A stretch of 64,000 nucleotides of DNA from Robinsoniella peoriensis (GCF_000797495.1 NZ_JTGN01000004.1:480974-544973), one strand, 5' to 3'; positions 17,598 through 26,687 are shown, numbered from the stretch's first letter. Notes: generated by a model not told the origin, from the letters alone. Program-made: numbers and translations.

Positions 17598-19430
17598 CTA
17601 TGCAGATGCCTCAAACTGACTGTTATAAAGAGAAGCATAAAATCCATCCTGCATTATCAGGTCATTGTGCGTACCGCGTTCTATAATATCCCCATCCTTT
17701 ACCACTAAGATTAAGTCTGCATTTTTTATAGTAGAAAGACGGTGTGCAATGACAAAGCTTGTTTTATCTTTCATCAGATCAGCCATGGCTTTCTGAATCT
17801 CGACCTCGGTTCTGGTATCTACGCTGGAAGTCGCTTCGTCTAATATCATAAAGGAAGGGTTGGTCAGCATCGCACGCGCGATTGTTAAAAGCTGCATCTG
17901 CCCCTGTGAGATGTTGGATGCCTCGCTGGATATCACGGTATCATAACCATTTGGCAGCGTACGTATAAAATGGTCACAGCGAGCAGCACGGGCAGCTCTT
18001 TTAATTTCTTCCGGTGTAGCGTCCATTTTTCCATAGGCTATATTTTCTGCAATGGTACCTTCAAACAGCCAGGTATCCTGCAGAACCATCCCAATGCGGC
18101 GGCGCAGTTCTCCACGGGGCATGGCTGAAATATCCACACCGTCTACGGAGATGCTGCCGCCATTCAGATCATAAAAACGCATAAGCAGATTAATAAGTGT
18201 CGTTTTTCCGCCACCGGTAGGACCTACAATAGCGATCATTTCATTTGGATGCACTTCCAGATTCAGATTGTGCATTAATATTTTCTCCGGAGAGTATCCG
18301 AATTTTACTTGATTAAAACTTACATGGCCATTGGATGGAGGTAAATAGCCATTAGCTGCATCTGCCGGTTCTTCCTCTTCATCCAGAATGGTAAACACAC
18401 GTTCTGCACCTGCAATTGCTGCCTGAAGAGAAGTAATGACATAAGATGCCTGAGTGACAGGTTCTGAAATTTGGTTTTCATATTGCAGGAATGCCTGGAT
18501 GATTCCCAGGGAAATCTGTCCCTGCAGAACCAGATATCCTCCCACCAGGGCGGTTGCCACGAATCCCAGCTGATTAATAATACGGATTGCCGGATAAATG
18601 GCAAAATTTGCAAACTGGGCTTTCCGGTTAGCCTCAAACTGTTGATTGCTCAGTGCCAGGACTTCATCAATCGCTTCTGACTGCTGGTTAAATACTTTAA
18701 TTATGCGGTTTCCGGTATAGAGTTCTTCCACCTTGCCATTTAGCTCACCAACTGCCGCCTGATTCTGTGCAAAATAGCGCTGACTCAGATCCGAGACAAA
18801 TTTGGTTGCCACCGTACTGGCAGCTACTGAGACAAGGACCAGAAGGGATAGACCTGGACTTAATAACAGCATCGCCACTGCAGTAATCAGAATGGTAAAG
18901 ACTGAGGATATAAACTGCATCAATCCCACCTGTAGGACCTCCGAAACCTTTTCCAGATCATTGGTAATGCGGCTCATTATATCTCCGGTTTTATGGGAAT
19001 CAAAATAGCGCAGCGGCAGTTTCGTGATTTTTGCACTGATGTCCTGCCGAAGTGATAACGTAAATTTTTCTCCAACACTGGCTATTATATATTGCTGTAT
19101 ATAAGAAAGGATCCAGGTTGCCAATGCAGCAGCACCAATCATCAGAACCGGAACCAGGAGCGCATCGCTAACTAAGAATAAAATGTCAGATCCTTTTTTA
19201 TAAGCTTTTAAAGCCTTTAAGAGATTGTCTATCCCGGCACCTACCATAAGTGGCATTAATGCATAGGCTGCGCTGCTTAATAATGCCGTAAGCAGAACTA
19301 AAATCAGTTTTCCTTTTTGGTTTGACAGACGTTTCAGCAGGCGTTTTACCGTTGCTTTTGTATTTTGTGGTATATCCGAAACCTCTATGTCAACAACGGG
19401 TTTCTTTTTTGTAAATTTATTTTGTTTCAT
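17598..19430 (-). CDS. ABC exporter half-transporter (catalytic subunit, second pair)
   Basis: ABC exporter of 610 residues with a charged N-terminal extension (about 45 residues), ABC_membrane domain (about 45-340) and ATPase domain. Walker A is GPTGGGKTT; Walker B ILDEATSSVD retains the catalytic Glu; the signature is degenerate (NISQGQMQ). It is the distal gene of a two-gene operon: its ATG overlaps the stop of the upstream half-transporter (ATGA). The features mirror the 8103-9890 protein, so this is a paralogous heterodimeric exporter. A promoter of MerR type precedes the operon. Confidence 0.92.
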   Translation of the reverse strand: MKQNKFTKKKPVVDIEVSDIPQNTKATVKRLLKRLSNQKGKLILVLLTALLSSAAYALMPLMVGAGIDNLLKALKAYKKGSDILFLVSDALLVPVLMIGAAALATWILSYIQQYIIASVGEKFTLSLRQDISAKITKLPLRYFDSHKTGDIMSRITNDLEKVSEVLQVGLMQFISSVFTILITAVAMLLLSPGLSLLVLVSVAASTVATKFVSDLSQRYFAQNQAAVGELNGKVEELYTGNRIIKVFNQQSEAIDEVLALSNQQFEANRKAQFANFAIYPAIRIINQLGFVATALVGGYLVLQGQISLGIIQAFLQYENQISEPVTQASYVITSLQAAIAGAERVFTILDEEEEPADAANGYLPPSNGHVSFNQVKFGYSPEKILMHNLNLEVHPNEMIAIVGPTGGGKTTLINLLMRFYDLNGGSISVDGVDISAMPRGELRRRIGMVLQDTWLFEGTIAENIAYGKMDATPEEIKRAARAARCDHFIRTLPNGYDTVISSEASNISQGQMQLLTIARAMLTNPSFMILDEATSSVDTRTEVEIQKAMADLMKDKTSFVIAHRLSTIKNADLILVVKDGDIIERGTHNDLIMQDGFYASLYNSQFEASA

Positions 19431-21163
19431 ACTGCTGTAACCTCCTCTGATGATAACTGGCTTTTTGCAATCGCCTGATAGACCTGACAGTTTTGCATTA
19501 ATGCTGTATGCTTTCCGATTCCTGCGATTTTGCCTTCGTCCAGTACAATAATCTGGTCAGCATCCATAATGGTACTGATTCTCTGGGCGATAATTAACTT
19601 TGCTGTCTGTGGTGTTTCCTTTTTTAATGCTCTTCGCAGAGCCGCATCTGTTTTAAAATCCAAAGCGGAAAAGCTGTCGTCGAAGATCAGAACCGGTGAT
19701 TCTTTGATCAGTGCACGGGCAATTGACAGTCTTTGCTTCTGTCCGCCGGAGAAATTGGAACCGCTTTGGGATACCGGGGCATTCAATCCATTGTGCAGAC
19801 CGTCTACGAAATGTTCGGCCTGGGAAATACGAAGAGCTTTTCGCATCTGCATTTTTGTGGCTGTTTTACATCCCATGCGCAGATTATCGGCAATAGTACC
19901 ACTGAATAAGAAAGCTTTTTGCGGCACATATCCAATGTTTTTCCGCAGTTTTTCCTGTGACATTGTACGTATATCAGTTCCGTTTAAACTAATTTTCCCG
20001 GAATTTATATCATGCAGACGAAGCATGAGATTGGCAATGGTGCTCTTTCCGGATCCGGTGCCTCCAATGATTGCAGTCGTCTTTCCGGCATAACAGGAAA
20101 AGGACAGATCCTGTAAGACCGGTTCCTCTGCACCGTGGTAAGAAAACGTCACGTGTTCAAATTGAACCGCCGGTCCGTTTTGCAGGGAAGAGCTGTTTTT
20201 CATCTGAGCATCTTTAATCTCAGGCGTCATGTGGAGCACCTCTTCCAGGCGGTCAAGGCAGGACTTCATTTTTGGAAGGGTCACACTGGATAATGCAGCC
20301 ATAATCAGATATCCCAACGTCATAATCGTATATTCGGTTACTGCGGTAATTTCCCCGATCTGCATGGTTCCTTTCAGAGACATTAAGCCGCCAAACCAAA
20401 CAATCGCAGCCATAGAAAGTCCCATCACAAGCCAAACGGTGGGATTGAGGAGCGCAAACAGTTTATTCAGTTTAATCATATTATCCGCATATCTGGAAAA
20501 AGCCTTGTCACAGCGGTGCTGTTCATAAGTACCATTGTCAAAAGCACGTATAACACGGATTCCGGTAATGGATTCCCGTACAACCTGATTAATATTGTCC
20601 ATTCTCAGCTGAATCTGTGCGGAAAGAGGACCTGATTTTTTCAGAATTATCCATGCAAGTATTAAGAAAAACACAATGCAGAGCACCGGAATCAAAGTAA
20701 GGGACAAATTTACCTTTGCAGTCATAATAACAGATGCAATAACCATAAGAGGAGCCGGAACAACCAGCTGGAAGATCATCCCTAGGCTTTGCTGTAAAAC
20801 GGAAATGTCAGATGTTGTTCGTGTAATCATAGAAGAAACACCGATACTGTCAAATTCCCGAAGAGACAGCTCCTGGCTTTTGCAAAAAACGGCATTTCGC
20901 ATATCCCTGCCAAAAGCAGCCGCCAGATCTGCAGAATAAAAGCTGCCAAGTACCGCAACCGCTGTAGTTATAACTGCAGCGATCAGCATCTGTATGCCTA
21001 TTGATAGAATGGCATTCATATCTTCCTTCATAATGCCTTTATCTACGATTCCTGCGATTAAAAACGGTATATACAGAGTGCCTGCCACCTGCCCCAGAAG
21101 AAGGAGCAGCATAATGGCTGATTTTCCTTTGTTTTTTAGAAAAAAAGATTTTAAAAATGTCAT
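19427..21163 (-). CDS. ABC exporter half-transporter (degenerate-site subunit, second pair)
   Basis: First gene of the minus-strand exporter operon, 578 residues. Six transmembrane helices precede an ATPase domain with Walker A GGTGSGKST, canonical signature FSGGQKQR and Walker B IFDDSFSALD, where Asp replaces the catalytic Glu, as in the 6361-8106 protein. The start at 21163 is preferred over 21178 because the GGAGG in that upstream codon stretch makes an ideal ribosome binding site five bases away. Divergent from a MerR drug-sensing regulator 215 bases away; the intervening promoter has the 19-base spacer typical of MerR activation. Likely a drug-inducible efflux pump (inference). Confidence 0.92.
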   Translation of the reverse strand: MTFLKSFFLKNKGKSAIMLLLLLGQVAGTLYIPFLIAGIVDKGIMKEDMNAILSIGIQMLIAAVITTAVAVLGSFYSADLAAAFGRDMRNAVFCKSQELSLREFDSIGVSSMITRTTSDISVLQQSLGMIFQLVVPAPLMVIASVIMTAKVNLSLTLIPVLCIVFFLILAWIILKKSGPLSAQIQLRMDNINQVVRESITGIRVIRAFDNGTYEQHRCDKAFSRYADNMIKLNKLFALLNPTVWLVMGLSMAAIVWFGGLMSLKGTMQIGEITAVTEYTIMTLGYLIMAALSSVTLPKMKSCLDRLEEVLHMTPEIKDAQMKNSSSLQNGPAVQFEHVTFSYHGAEEPVLQDLSFSCYAGKTTAIIGGTGSGKSTIANLMLRLHDINSGKISLNGTDIRTMSQEKLRKNIGYVPQKAFLFSGTIADNLRMGCKTATKMQMRKALRISQAEHFVDGLHNGLNAPVSQSGSNFSGGQKQRLSIARALIKESPVLIFDDSFSALDFKTDAALRRALKKETPQTAKLIIAQRISTIMDADQIIVLDEGKIAGIGKHTALMQNCQVYQAIAKSQLSSEEVTAV

Positions 21164-21214
21164 AAATACCTCCATCATGTAATAAATAAGTTGCTAATTT
21201 TGCCACTAAATGGT

Positions 21215-21245
21215 ACTATAAACTATGAAGTTACTTTACAGTCAA
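21215..21245 (-). promoter_or_regulatory. MerR-type promoter of the ABC exporter operon
   Basis: On the minus strand TTGACT (21240-21245), a 19-base spacer (21221-21239) and TATAGT (21215-21220). The spacer contains the dyad AAGT-A-ACTT near its centre. Over-long 19-base spacers carrying a dyad are the hallmark of promoters twisted into register by MerR activators, and a MerR gene stands on the other side. Confidence 0.75.
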
Positions 21246-21378
21246 GTATTTTTTTTGAAGTTTTTTTAGAAGAGGTCAATATTTTTATTTGGACTGGATC
21301 CAGAGAGAAAGAATGAAAAAACATAACTACTAATTCAGGGATGGCACAAGCCAGCATGCGCTATTAAGGGGTATAAAA

Positions 21379-22179
21379 ATGAAGAATAAACAATATATGA
21401 CGATCAGTGAATTTGCACGTCTTACGGGAATAAAACGTGCGAATCTGATTTTCTACGATAAGATTGGCCTGTTAATTCCCGAACACCGTGGAATGAATGA
21501 ATACCGGTATTATACCCGTCGTCAGCTGGGTTCTGCTTACCTGATCGCAGCCCTTCGGGAACTGGGAATTGGAATTGAGGAAATCAAACATTACGCCAGA
21601 GGGCGGACACCCGAGCAGATGATAAATTTGTTTCAGGCACAGGAAGAAAAAATTCAGGCAGAAATCACAAAACTCAGCCGGATGCAGGAAATCATGAGAT
21701 TATATACGAACATGGCAAACGAAGCACTTTCCGTAGATACTGATCAGATTGTGATTCTGAAGAAGAAGAGGGAACCTGTTTTTCTGGGGTGTCCGATTGA
21801 AAAGAGCCAGATTGGGGATGAGGAAATGATATCTTTCTATAACTATGCTGAAGAGCACGGGATGGAGCTGGGATATCCGATAGGGGTGGTGATTGCAAAA
21901 CACATTCTGGAAAATAGATCCATCGACCCGGTCTACCGGTATTATCTGAAAGTAACGCAGGGCGCCAACGGCTACAAACCCGCAGGCTTATATGCTACCG
22001 CTTATGGCCGCTGCAGTTACGGACAATCACATAAGGTTTACGAAAGGTTATTTCAATATCTGAAAAGTGAAAATATAGAGATTTACGGAGATGCTTATGA
22101 AGAATATCCGCTAAATGAAATAGCTATGCAGGACGAAGAAGAATATCTTGTGAAAGTAGAAATTTTGGTGGGAAAATAG
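21379..22179 (+). CDS. MerR family regulator with GyrI-like drug-binding domain
   Basis: Regulator of 266 residues, BmrR-like in plan. N-terminal MerR winged helix (about 6-75: TISEFARLTGIKRANLIFYD, YRYYTRRQLGSAYLIAALRE), a coiled-coil dimerisation helix (about 80-120), then an effector domain (about 130-266) of the GyrI-like type that in BmrR binds lipophilic cations. It is divergent from the ABC exporter operon whose promoter has a 19-base spacer with a dyad, so it most likely activates that pump on binding a toxic compound. Spacing to a weak site GGGG before ATG is acceptable. Confidence 0.88.
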   Translation: MKNKQYMTISEFARLTGIKRANLIFYDKIGLLIPEHRGMNEYRYYTRRQLGSAYLIAALRELGIGIEEIKHYARGRTPEQMINLFQAQEEKIQAEITKLSRMQEIMRLYTNMANEALSVDTDQIVILKKKREPVFLGCPIEKSQIGDEEMISFYNYAEEHGMELGYPIGVVIAKHILENRSIDPVYRYYLKVTQGANGYKPAGLYATAYGRCSYGQSHKVYERLFQYLKSENIEIYGDAYEEYPLNEIAMQDEEEYLVKVEILVGK

Positions 22180-22261
22180 CTGATTCCACCTGAATTCTAC
22201 CTCCAGGGGATTGGAATTTTAGCAAATAAGGGATATATTTATATGGAAAGGCGGTGTTTAA

Positions 22262-22741
22262 ATGGAGCAGTTAAAAATCGGAAAATTTATTTCTGCCAAA
22301 AGAAAGGAACAAAATCTCACACAAGAAAAACTTGCTGAGATGTTAGGCGTATCCAATAAGTCTGTTTCCAAATGGGAAACGGGAAAGTGCATGCCGGACT
22401 GGTCTTTACATATGCGCTTGTGTGAAATACTGAATATTTCCATGAATGAATTGCTATCCGGAGAAGCAATCAATGAAGAAAATCTGAACCATATAGCAGA
22501 TGAAAATGCATTAAAACTTTTAAAATTATTAGAAAAGCTTAATTCACAAAAAAATTTATTTATCGGTTTATTTCTTGTAATGGTTGGGCGTATACCGGTT
22601 TTTGAAGCAGGAAATAACGCAGGCGATGTGCAGCGATTTTTTGCGGGCCTTTCGGTTGGGCTGTCAGTTGGGATAACTCTGATAGGTCTCGGATGGTTTG
22701 CCTATGCTTTAGTGCAGATGGGAAAAACGAATAAAGAATAA
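22262..22741 (+). CDS. XRE family regulator with C-terminal membrane segments
   Basis: Protein of 159 residues. Residues 7-62 are a Cro/C1-type helix-turn-helix (SAKRKEQNLTQEKLAEMLGV, SNKSVSKWETGKCMPDW). The C-terminal half has two hydrophobic stretches (about 98-112 and 125-152), so the protein is probably membrane-anchored, as in many small Clostridial XRE proteins that control adjacent transporters or stress genes. No obvious target operon touches it; it lies between the MerR and LacI genes, all on the plus strand. GGCGG precedes the ATG by nine bases. Confidence 0.82.
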   Translation: MEQLKIGKFISAKRKEQNLTQEKLAEMLGVSNKSVSKWETGKCMPDWSLHMRLCEILNISMNELLSGEAINEENLNHIADENALKLLKLLEKLNSQKNLFIGLFLVMVGRIPVFEAGNNAGDVQRFFAGLSVGLSVGITLIGLGWFAYALVQMGKTNKE

Positions 22742-22760
22742 AAAAACGAAACATTCCCTC

Positions 22761-22803
22761 TTGCAATTTAGTAAAATATTTAGTAATATTAATTAAATTG
22801 CAA
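22761..22803 (+). promoter_or_regulatory. Dyad before the LacI-family gene
   Basis: Perfect 10-base inverted repeat TTGCAATTTA (22761-22770) and TAAATTGCAA (22794-22803) with a 23-base AT-rich spacer that repeats TTTAGTAA. It ends next to the GGAGG of the regulator gene and could be an autoregulatory operator. Related TTTACTAAA motifs recur before the dehydrogenase gene at 24273. Confidence 0.5.
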
Positions 22804-22815
22804 TGGAGGTGAATT

Positions 22816-23853
22816 ATGGCACTAAAAGCAAAAGATATTGCTGAGATGATCGGAGTTTCTACGGCAACGGTTTCTCTTGTCCTGAATAATAAACCTGGTG
22901 TGGGAGAGCTGCGGCGACAGGAAATTATCCGGAAAATAAAAGAACTCGGCTGTGAATACATGTTGAAAGAAAATGTGGTGAATAGCGGGAGTATTGGCTT
23001 TGTAGTGTATAAAAGAAGAGGGAATATCGTCAATGAATCTCCATTTTTTACCTGTATTCTGGAAGGAATAAATTATAGTGTCAGTAAATACGGCTATCAC
23101 TTAAATTTTATTTATCTGGATAAAAAAATGTCCGCAGAAGAACAGGAATGCTTACTGGGGAATGCTCATTGTAAAGGGCTGATTATATTTGCAGTGGAAA
23201 TGCAATATGAAGATCTTGCGGTTTTCAAAGAATCCGGGCTGCCCTTTGTGGTACTGGATAATTCTTTTCAGGAAAATGATATAGATGCCGTAGCAATTAA
23301 CAATACCCAGGGTACGAGTAAGGCACTTTTGCACCTCTATGAAATGGGGCACAGGGATATCGGCTATCTTCGCAGCAAGGTGCGGATCAACAGTTTTGAT
23401 GAACGGTATATGGTATATAAGAACCAGTTAAAACGGCTGGGACTGGCATTTAACCGAGAATATGTCGTAGATGTAGGGTACTCGGAAAATGAAGTAAAGC
23501 AGGGAATATTAAATTATCTCAAAAGTAATTCGAAGCATCCGACTGCATTTTTTGCTGAAAACGATCTGATAGGCTGCAGTGCAATCCATGGCATTCAGGA
23601 AGCAGGACTCAGCGTGCCGGATGATATATCGGTTGTCGGTTTCGATGACCGTCCCATCAGTGAAGTAGTGAAACCCGGACTCACCACAATTAATGTTCCT
23701 AAAAATATATTTGGACCTGCTGCTGTAGATCTGCTTATATCGAAGATGGAAAAAGCAAGGGAACAATCTATAAAAATTGAAGTCGGAACCAATTTAATTA
23801 TAAGGGAAAGTGTAAAAAAGTTAGAAAACCATCCGGAGGAGAAAACAGAATAG
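22816..23853 (+). CDS. LacI family transcriptional regulator
   Basis: Repressor of 345 residues. The N-terminal HTH (AKDIAEMIGVSTATVSLVLN) and hinge cover residues 1-60; the remainder is a periplasmic-binding-protein-like sensor (type 1) with GLIIFAVEM, PFVVLDNS, MGHRDIGYLRSK, FAENDLIGCSAIHGIQEAGL and the closing VVGFDDRPISEVVKPGLTTI. Such regulators usually bind a sugar or sugar derivative. GGAGGTG precedes the ATG. A terminator follows, then 370 bases of AT-rich DNA with repeated motifs and a polyol-type dehydrogenase, the likeliest target. Confidence 0.93.
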   Translation: MALKAKDIAEMIGVSTATVSLVLNNKPGVGELRRQEIIRKIKELGCEYMLKENVVNSGSIGFVVYKRRGNIVNESPFFTCILEGINYSVSKYGYHLNFIYLDKKMSAEEQECLLGNAHCKGLIIFAVEMQYEDLAVFKESGLPFVVLDNSFQENDIDAVAINNTQGTSKALLHLYEMGHRDIGYLRSKVRINSFDERYMVYKNQLKRLGLAFNREYVVDVGYSENEVKQGILNYLKSNSKHPTAFFAENDLIGCSAIHGIQEAGLSVPDDISVVGFDDRPISEVVKPGLTTINVPKNIFGPAAVDLLISKMEKAREQSIKIEVGTNLIIRESVKKLENHPEEKTE

Positions 23854-23864
23854 ATACCTGGCAA

Positions 23865-23901
23865 GAGGCAGATGGAGATGTAAACATCTGCTTCTTTTTT
23901 T
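23865..23901 (+). terminator. Terminator after the LacI-family gene
   Basis: GAGGCAGATG (23865-23874) pairs with CATCTGCTTC (23885-23894, with G-U), followed by a run of seven T. Confidence 0.85.
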
Positions 23902-23970
23902 ATGCCTGTTCACAGTATGGACTCCGTCCGCTGGCCATAAACTTAATTGACTGTAGTGCTGTAACTATTC

Positions 23971-24263
23971 TTTGCTAAACAATCTTTGCTAAATATTATT
24001 TACTAAATAAGAGCAAAAAAGATATTTATTAATAAATTTTACTTAATTAAATTAAAACATATTCTTGACAGATAAAATATACATTGCTATAATACTTTTA
24101 ATAAACATGGCCAGCAGATTAAACATATAGTATCTATATTACTTTTTTGTAAATCAAACAATACTTAATTAAATTTAGTAAATTAGTATATATGTAAAAA
24201 AATACATTCACATCCTGCAAATAGGTATTTATGTAAAGAAATACTATCACATCCAGAAAGAAG
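23971..24263 (+). promoter_or_regulatory. Repeat-rich control region of the dehydrogenase gene
   Basis: This 419-base gap has no gene. Three near-copies of a 14-base unit start at 23971, 23985 and 23999 (TTTGCTAAA, TTTGCTAAA, TTTACTAAA). The motif ACTTAATTAAATT occurs near 24040 and 24170, followed at the second by the near-palindrome AATTTAGTAAATT. Finally, 24186-24224 and 24225-24263 are an adjacent imperfect direct duplication of 39 bases, each with TATGTAAA and TCACATCC. TTTAGTAA-like elements also occur before the LacI-family gene, so this may be that repressor's operator region. Confidence 0.5.
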
Positions 24264-24272
24264 GGGTTTAAA

Positions 24273-25316
24273 ATGGAAGGAACAATGAAAGTAGCAGTTA
24301 TGACCGGTCCGTTACAAATGGAATGGGAGGAAAGACCTATTCCTCAGCCGAAAAGGGGAGAACTGCAGATTAAGTTAGAATATGTGGGCGTATGCGGGTC
24401 GGATCTGCATTTTTACTCTGAAGGAAGGCTTGCGAACTGGGTACCTGATGGACCATTGGTTTTAGGACATGAACCAGGAGGAGTAGTAACTGCAATAGGG
24501 GAAGGGGTTACCGGATTTATGGTGGGAGACCGGGTTGCATTAGAACCGGGGGTTCCCTGCGGTCATTGCGAAGACTGCCTGAAGGGACATTATAATCTAT
24601 GCAAAGAAGTAAAATTTATGGCTATACCTAAAGAAAAAGACGGAGTCTTTTCCGAATATTGTACACATTCTGCAAGCATGACCTTTAAACTGCCTGACCA
24701 TGTATCAACATTAGAAGGAGCGCTGATGGAACCGCTGGCGGTTGGAATGCACGCCTGTGGACTTTCCAATGCAAAGCTGGGTGAGACAGCGGTAGTACTG
24801 GGTGCAGGCTGTATTGGATTGGTTACACTGATGTCTTTAAAAGCCAGGGGGGTCAGTGAAATTTATGTAGCGGATATTCTGGATAAACGTCTGTCTAAAG
24901 CAAAAGAACTTGGGGCGTCCAGAGTATTTAACAGCAAGACAGAAAATATCGAAGAGTTCGTAAAGACTCTTCCAGGCGGAGGGGTGGATCAGGTATATGA
25001 ATGTGCCGGAAACAGGATTACAACCCTTCAAACATGCCGTTTGATTAAAAGAGCGGGGAAAGTAACCTTAGTAGGTGTGTCTCCGGAACCTGTGCTGGAA
25101 CTGGATATTGCCACTTTAAATGCAATGGAAGGCACCATTTATTCAGTATATCGTTACCGGAATCTTTATCCCGCTGCAATTAGCGCAGTGAGCAATGGAC
25201 TCATACCTCTAAAAGCGATTGTATCCCATACATATGACTTTAAAGACGTTATAAAAGGTGTTGATTATAATCTGAATCACAAAGACGATGTGATAAAAGC
25301 AGTGATAAAAATGTAA
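24273..25316 (+). CDS. Zinc-dependent medium-chain dehydrogenase (polyol/sorbitol type)
   Basis: Alcohol dehydrogenase family protein of 347 residues that should oxidise a polyol or reduce a ketose with NAD(P). Catalytic zinc ligands are Cys in GVCGSDLHFYS, His in LGHEPGG and a later Glu; the structural zinc site is the four-Cys loop CGHCEDCLKGHYNLC (about 100-114). The Rossmann motif is VLGAGCIGLVT (about 175). Overall similarity is to sorbitol/xylitol dehydrogenases. It stands alone after a LacI-type regulator and a repeat-rich control region, and is followed by a terminator. An alternative start four codons inside (MKVAVMTG) cannot be excluded. Confidence 0.9.
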   Translation: MEGTMKVAVMTGPLQMEWEERPIPQPKRGELQIKLEYVGVCGSDLHFYSEGRLANWVPDGPLVLGHEPGGVVTAIGEGVTGFMVGDRVALEPGVPCGHCEDCLKGHYNLCKEVKFMAIPKEKDGVFSEYCTHSASMTFKLPDHVSTLEGALMEPLAVGMHACGLSNAKLGETAVVLGAGCIGLVTLMSLKARGVSEIYVADILDKRLSKAKELGASRVFNSKTENIEEFVKTLPGGGVDQVYECAGNRITTLQTCRLIKRAGKVTLVGVSPEPVLELDIATLNAMEGTIYSVYRYRNLYPAAISAVSNGLIPLKAIVSHTYDFKDVIKGVDYNLNHKDDVIKAVIKM

Positions 25317-25318
25317 CA

Positions 25319-25358
25319 AACAGCAGGTGAGATCATTCGATCTTATCTGCTGTTTTAT
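25319..25358 (+). terminator. Terminator after the dehydrogenase
   Basis: AACAGCAG...AGATC pairs with GATCT...CTGCTGTT around an ATTC loop, followed by TTAT. Confidence 0.8.
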
Positions 25359-25544
25359 ATCTTGAGAACCATATCCGGTAAGTCGCTTTGTAGACTTATG
25401 TTAGAACACCACATAATAATCACCAGTGCAAAATTTAAAATTAATCAACAGAACTGCCTATATAAATGATATGAAAAAGCTCGTTTTTATGCTATACTGG
25501 ACTTAAAATAAAAATACGGTAATACAGGAAAGTGAGGTTAAAAA

Positions 25545-26687
25545 ATGCAATACAGAACTTTGGGAAAAACAGGTCTTCGTGTCAGTGAAATTGGTCTGGG
25601 TGCAGAATGGTTAGAGCGGCATACGTTAGAAGAAATTAAGGAAGTTATCAAGCGATGTGAAGAGAGCGGTATCAATATTTTAGACTGCTGGATGGCGGAA
25701 CCAAATGTACGTTCCAATATAGGAACCGCGATCAAAGGCCATCGTGACAACTGGATTATTCAAGGACATCTGGGCTCTACGTGGCAGGACGGCCAATATC
25801 TCAGAACACGGGATATGGCAAAAGTAAAAGAAGCTTTTCAGGATTTACTGATCAGACTTGACACAAGTTATATTGATCTGGGAATGATCCATTTTGTAGA
25901 TGAAACGGCTGAGTTTCATCAAATTGTACAAGGTGAGTTTATGGAGTATGTCAGGGAACTGCGGGATCAGGGCGTCATACACCATATTGGGTTGAGCACT
26001 CACAATCCGGATGTTGCAAAACTTGCTGCATTACAAGGCGAAATTGAGATGATATTATTTAGTATCAATCCCGCATTTGATATGCTCCCCGCCACAGAGG
26101 ATATGACACAGTATTTCAGTGAGTCATATGCAGATGAATTAGGAGGAATAGCTCCCGAGCGTGCAGAGTTATATCAGATCTGTGAGCGTGAAAATGTTGG
26201 CATCAATGTCATGAAAGGTTATGCGGGAGGAAGGCTGTTTTCGGCAGAAGCTTCACCTTTTGGTGTAGCACTTACACCGGTCCAGTGTCTGCATTATGCA
26301 TTAACCAGACCGGCTGTAGCCAGTGTACTCGTTGGATATGATACTACTGACCACGTAGACCAGGCAGTAGCTTATGAGACAGCTTCAGAAGAAGAAAAAG
26401 ACTATGCAACCGTTCTTGCAGGGGCACCAAGCCATGCATATTCCGGACAATGTACCTATTGCGGTCACTGTTTGCCATGTCCTAGCGGCATTGATATCGC
26501 AATGGTACATAAGCTTTATGATTTAGCTGAAATGCAAAAAGAACTTCCGGATACCATAAAAGCTCACTATTTCGGTTTATCTGCAAATGCAGAGGACTGT
26601 ATTGCCTGTGGCGGTTGTGAAGAACGATGTCCATTTGGTGTTCCGGTTATCAAACATATGGAAGAGGCAAAATTATTATTTCATTAA
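25545..26687 (+). CDS. Aldo/keto reductase-like protein with ferredoxin tail
   Basis: Protein of 380 residues of the COG1453 type: an aldo/keto reductase barrel (about 1-285) followed by a bacterial ferredoxin module with two four-Cys motifs, CTYCGHCLPC (from residue 303) and CIACGGCEERC (from 352), enough for two [4Fe-4S] clusters. The catalytic tetrad of normal AKRs appears incomplete: the Asp is kept in NILDCWMAEPNVRS but the Tyr five residues on is Glu, and the usual TK strand reads IIQGHLG without Lys. The FeS tail suggests electron transfer rather than simple NADPH-dependent reduction. Substrate unknown. GTGAGG precedes the ATG; single gene. Confidence 0.82.
   Translation: MQYRTLGKTGLRVSEIGLGAEWLERHTLEEIKEVIKRCEESGINILDCWMAEPNVRSNIGTAIKGHRDNWIIQGHLGSTWQDGQYLRTRDMAKVKEAFQDLLIRLDTSYIDLGMIHFVDETAEFHQIVQGEFMEYVRELRDQGVIHHIGLSTHNPDVAKLAALQGEIEMILFSINPAFDMLPATEDMTQYFSESYADELGGIAPERAELYQICERENVGINVMKGYAGGRLFSAEASPFGVALTPVQCLHYALTRPAVASVLVGYDTTDHVDQAVAYETASEEEKDYATVLAGAPSHAYSGQCTYCGHCLPCPSGIDIAMVHKLYDLAEMQKELPDTIKAHYFGLSANAEDCIACGGCEERCPFGVPVIKHMEEAKLLFH

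Noticed and set aside
19530..20093. Long plus-strand open frame of 187 codons
   Set aside because: Antisense shadow of the ABC half-transporter at 19427-21163; no ribosome site and no recognisable domain.
23971..24263. Tandem repeats considered as a CRISPR-like array
   Set aside because: Units are imperfect and adjacent without unique spacers of constant size; they fit operator or slippage repeats better.
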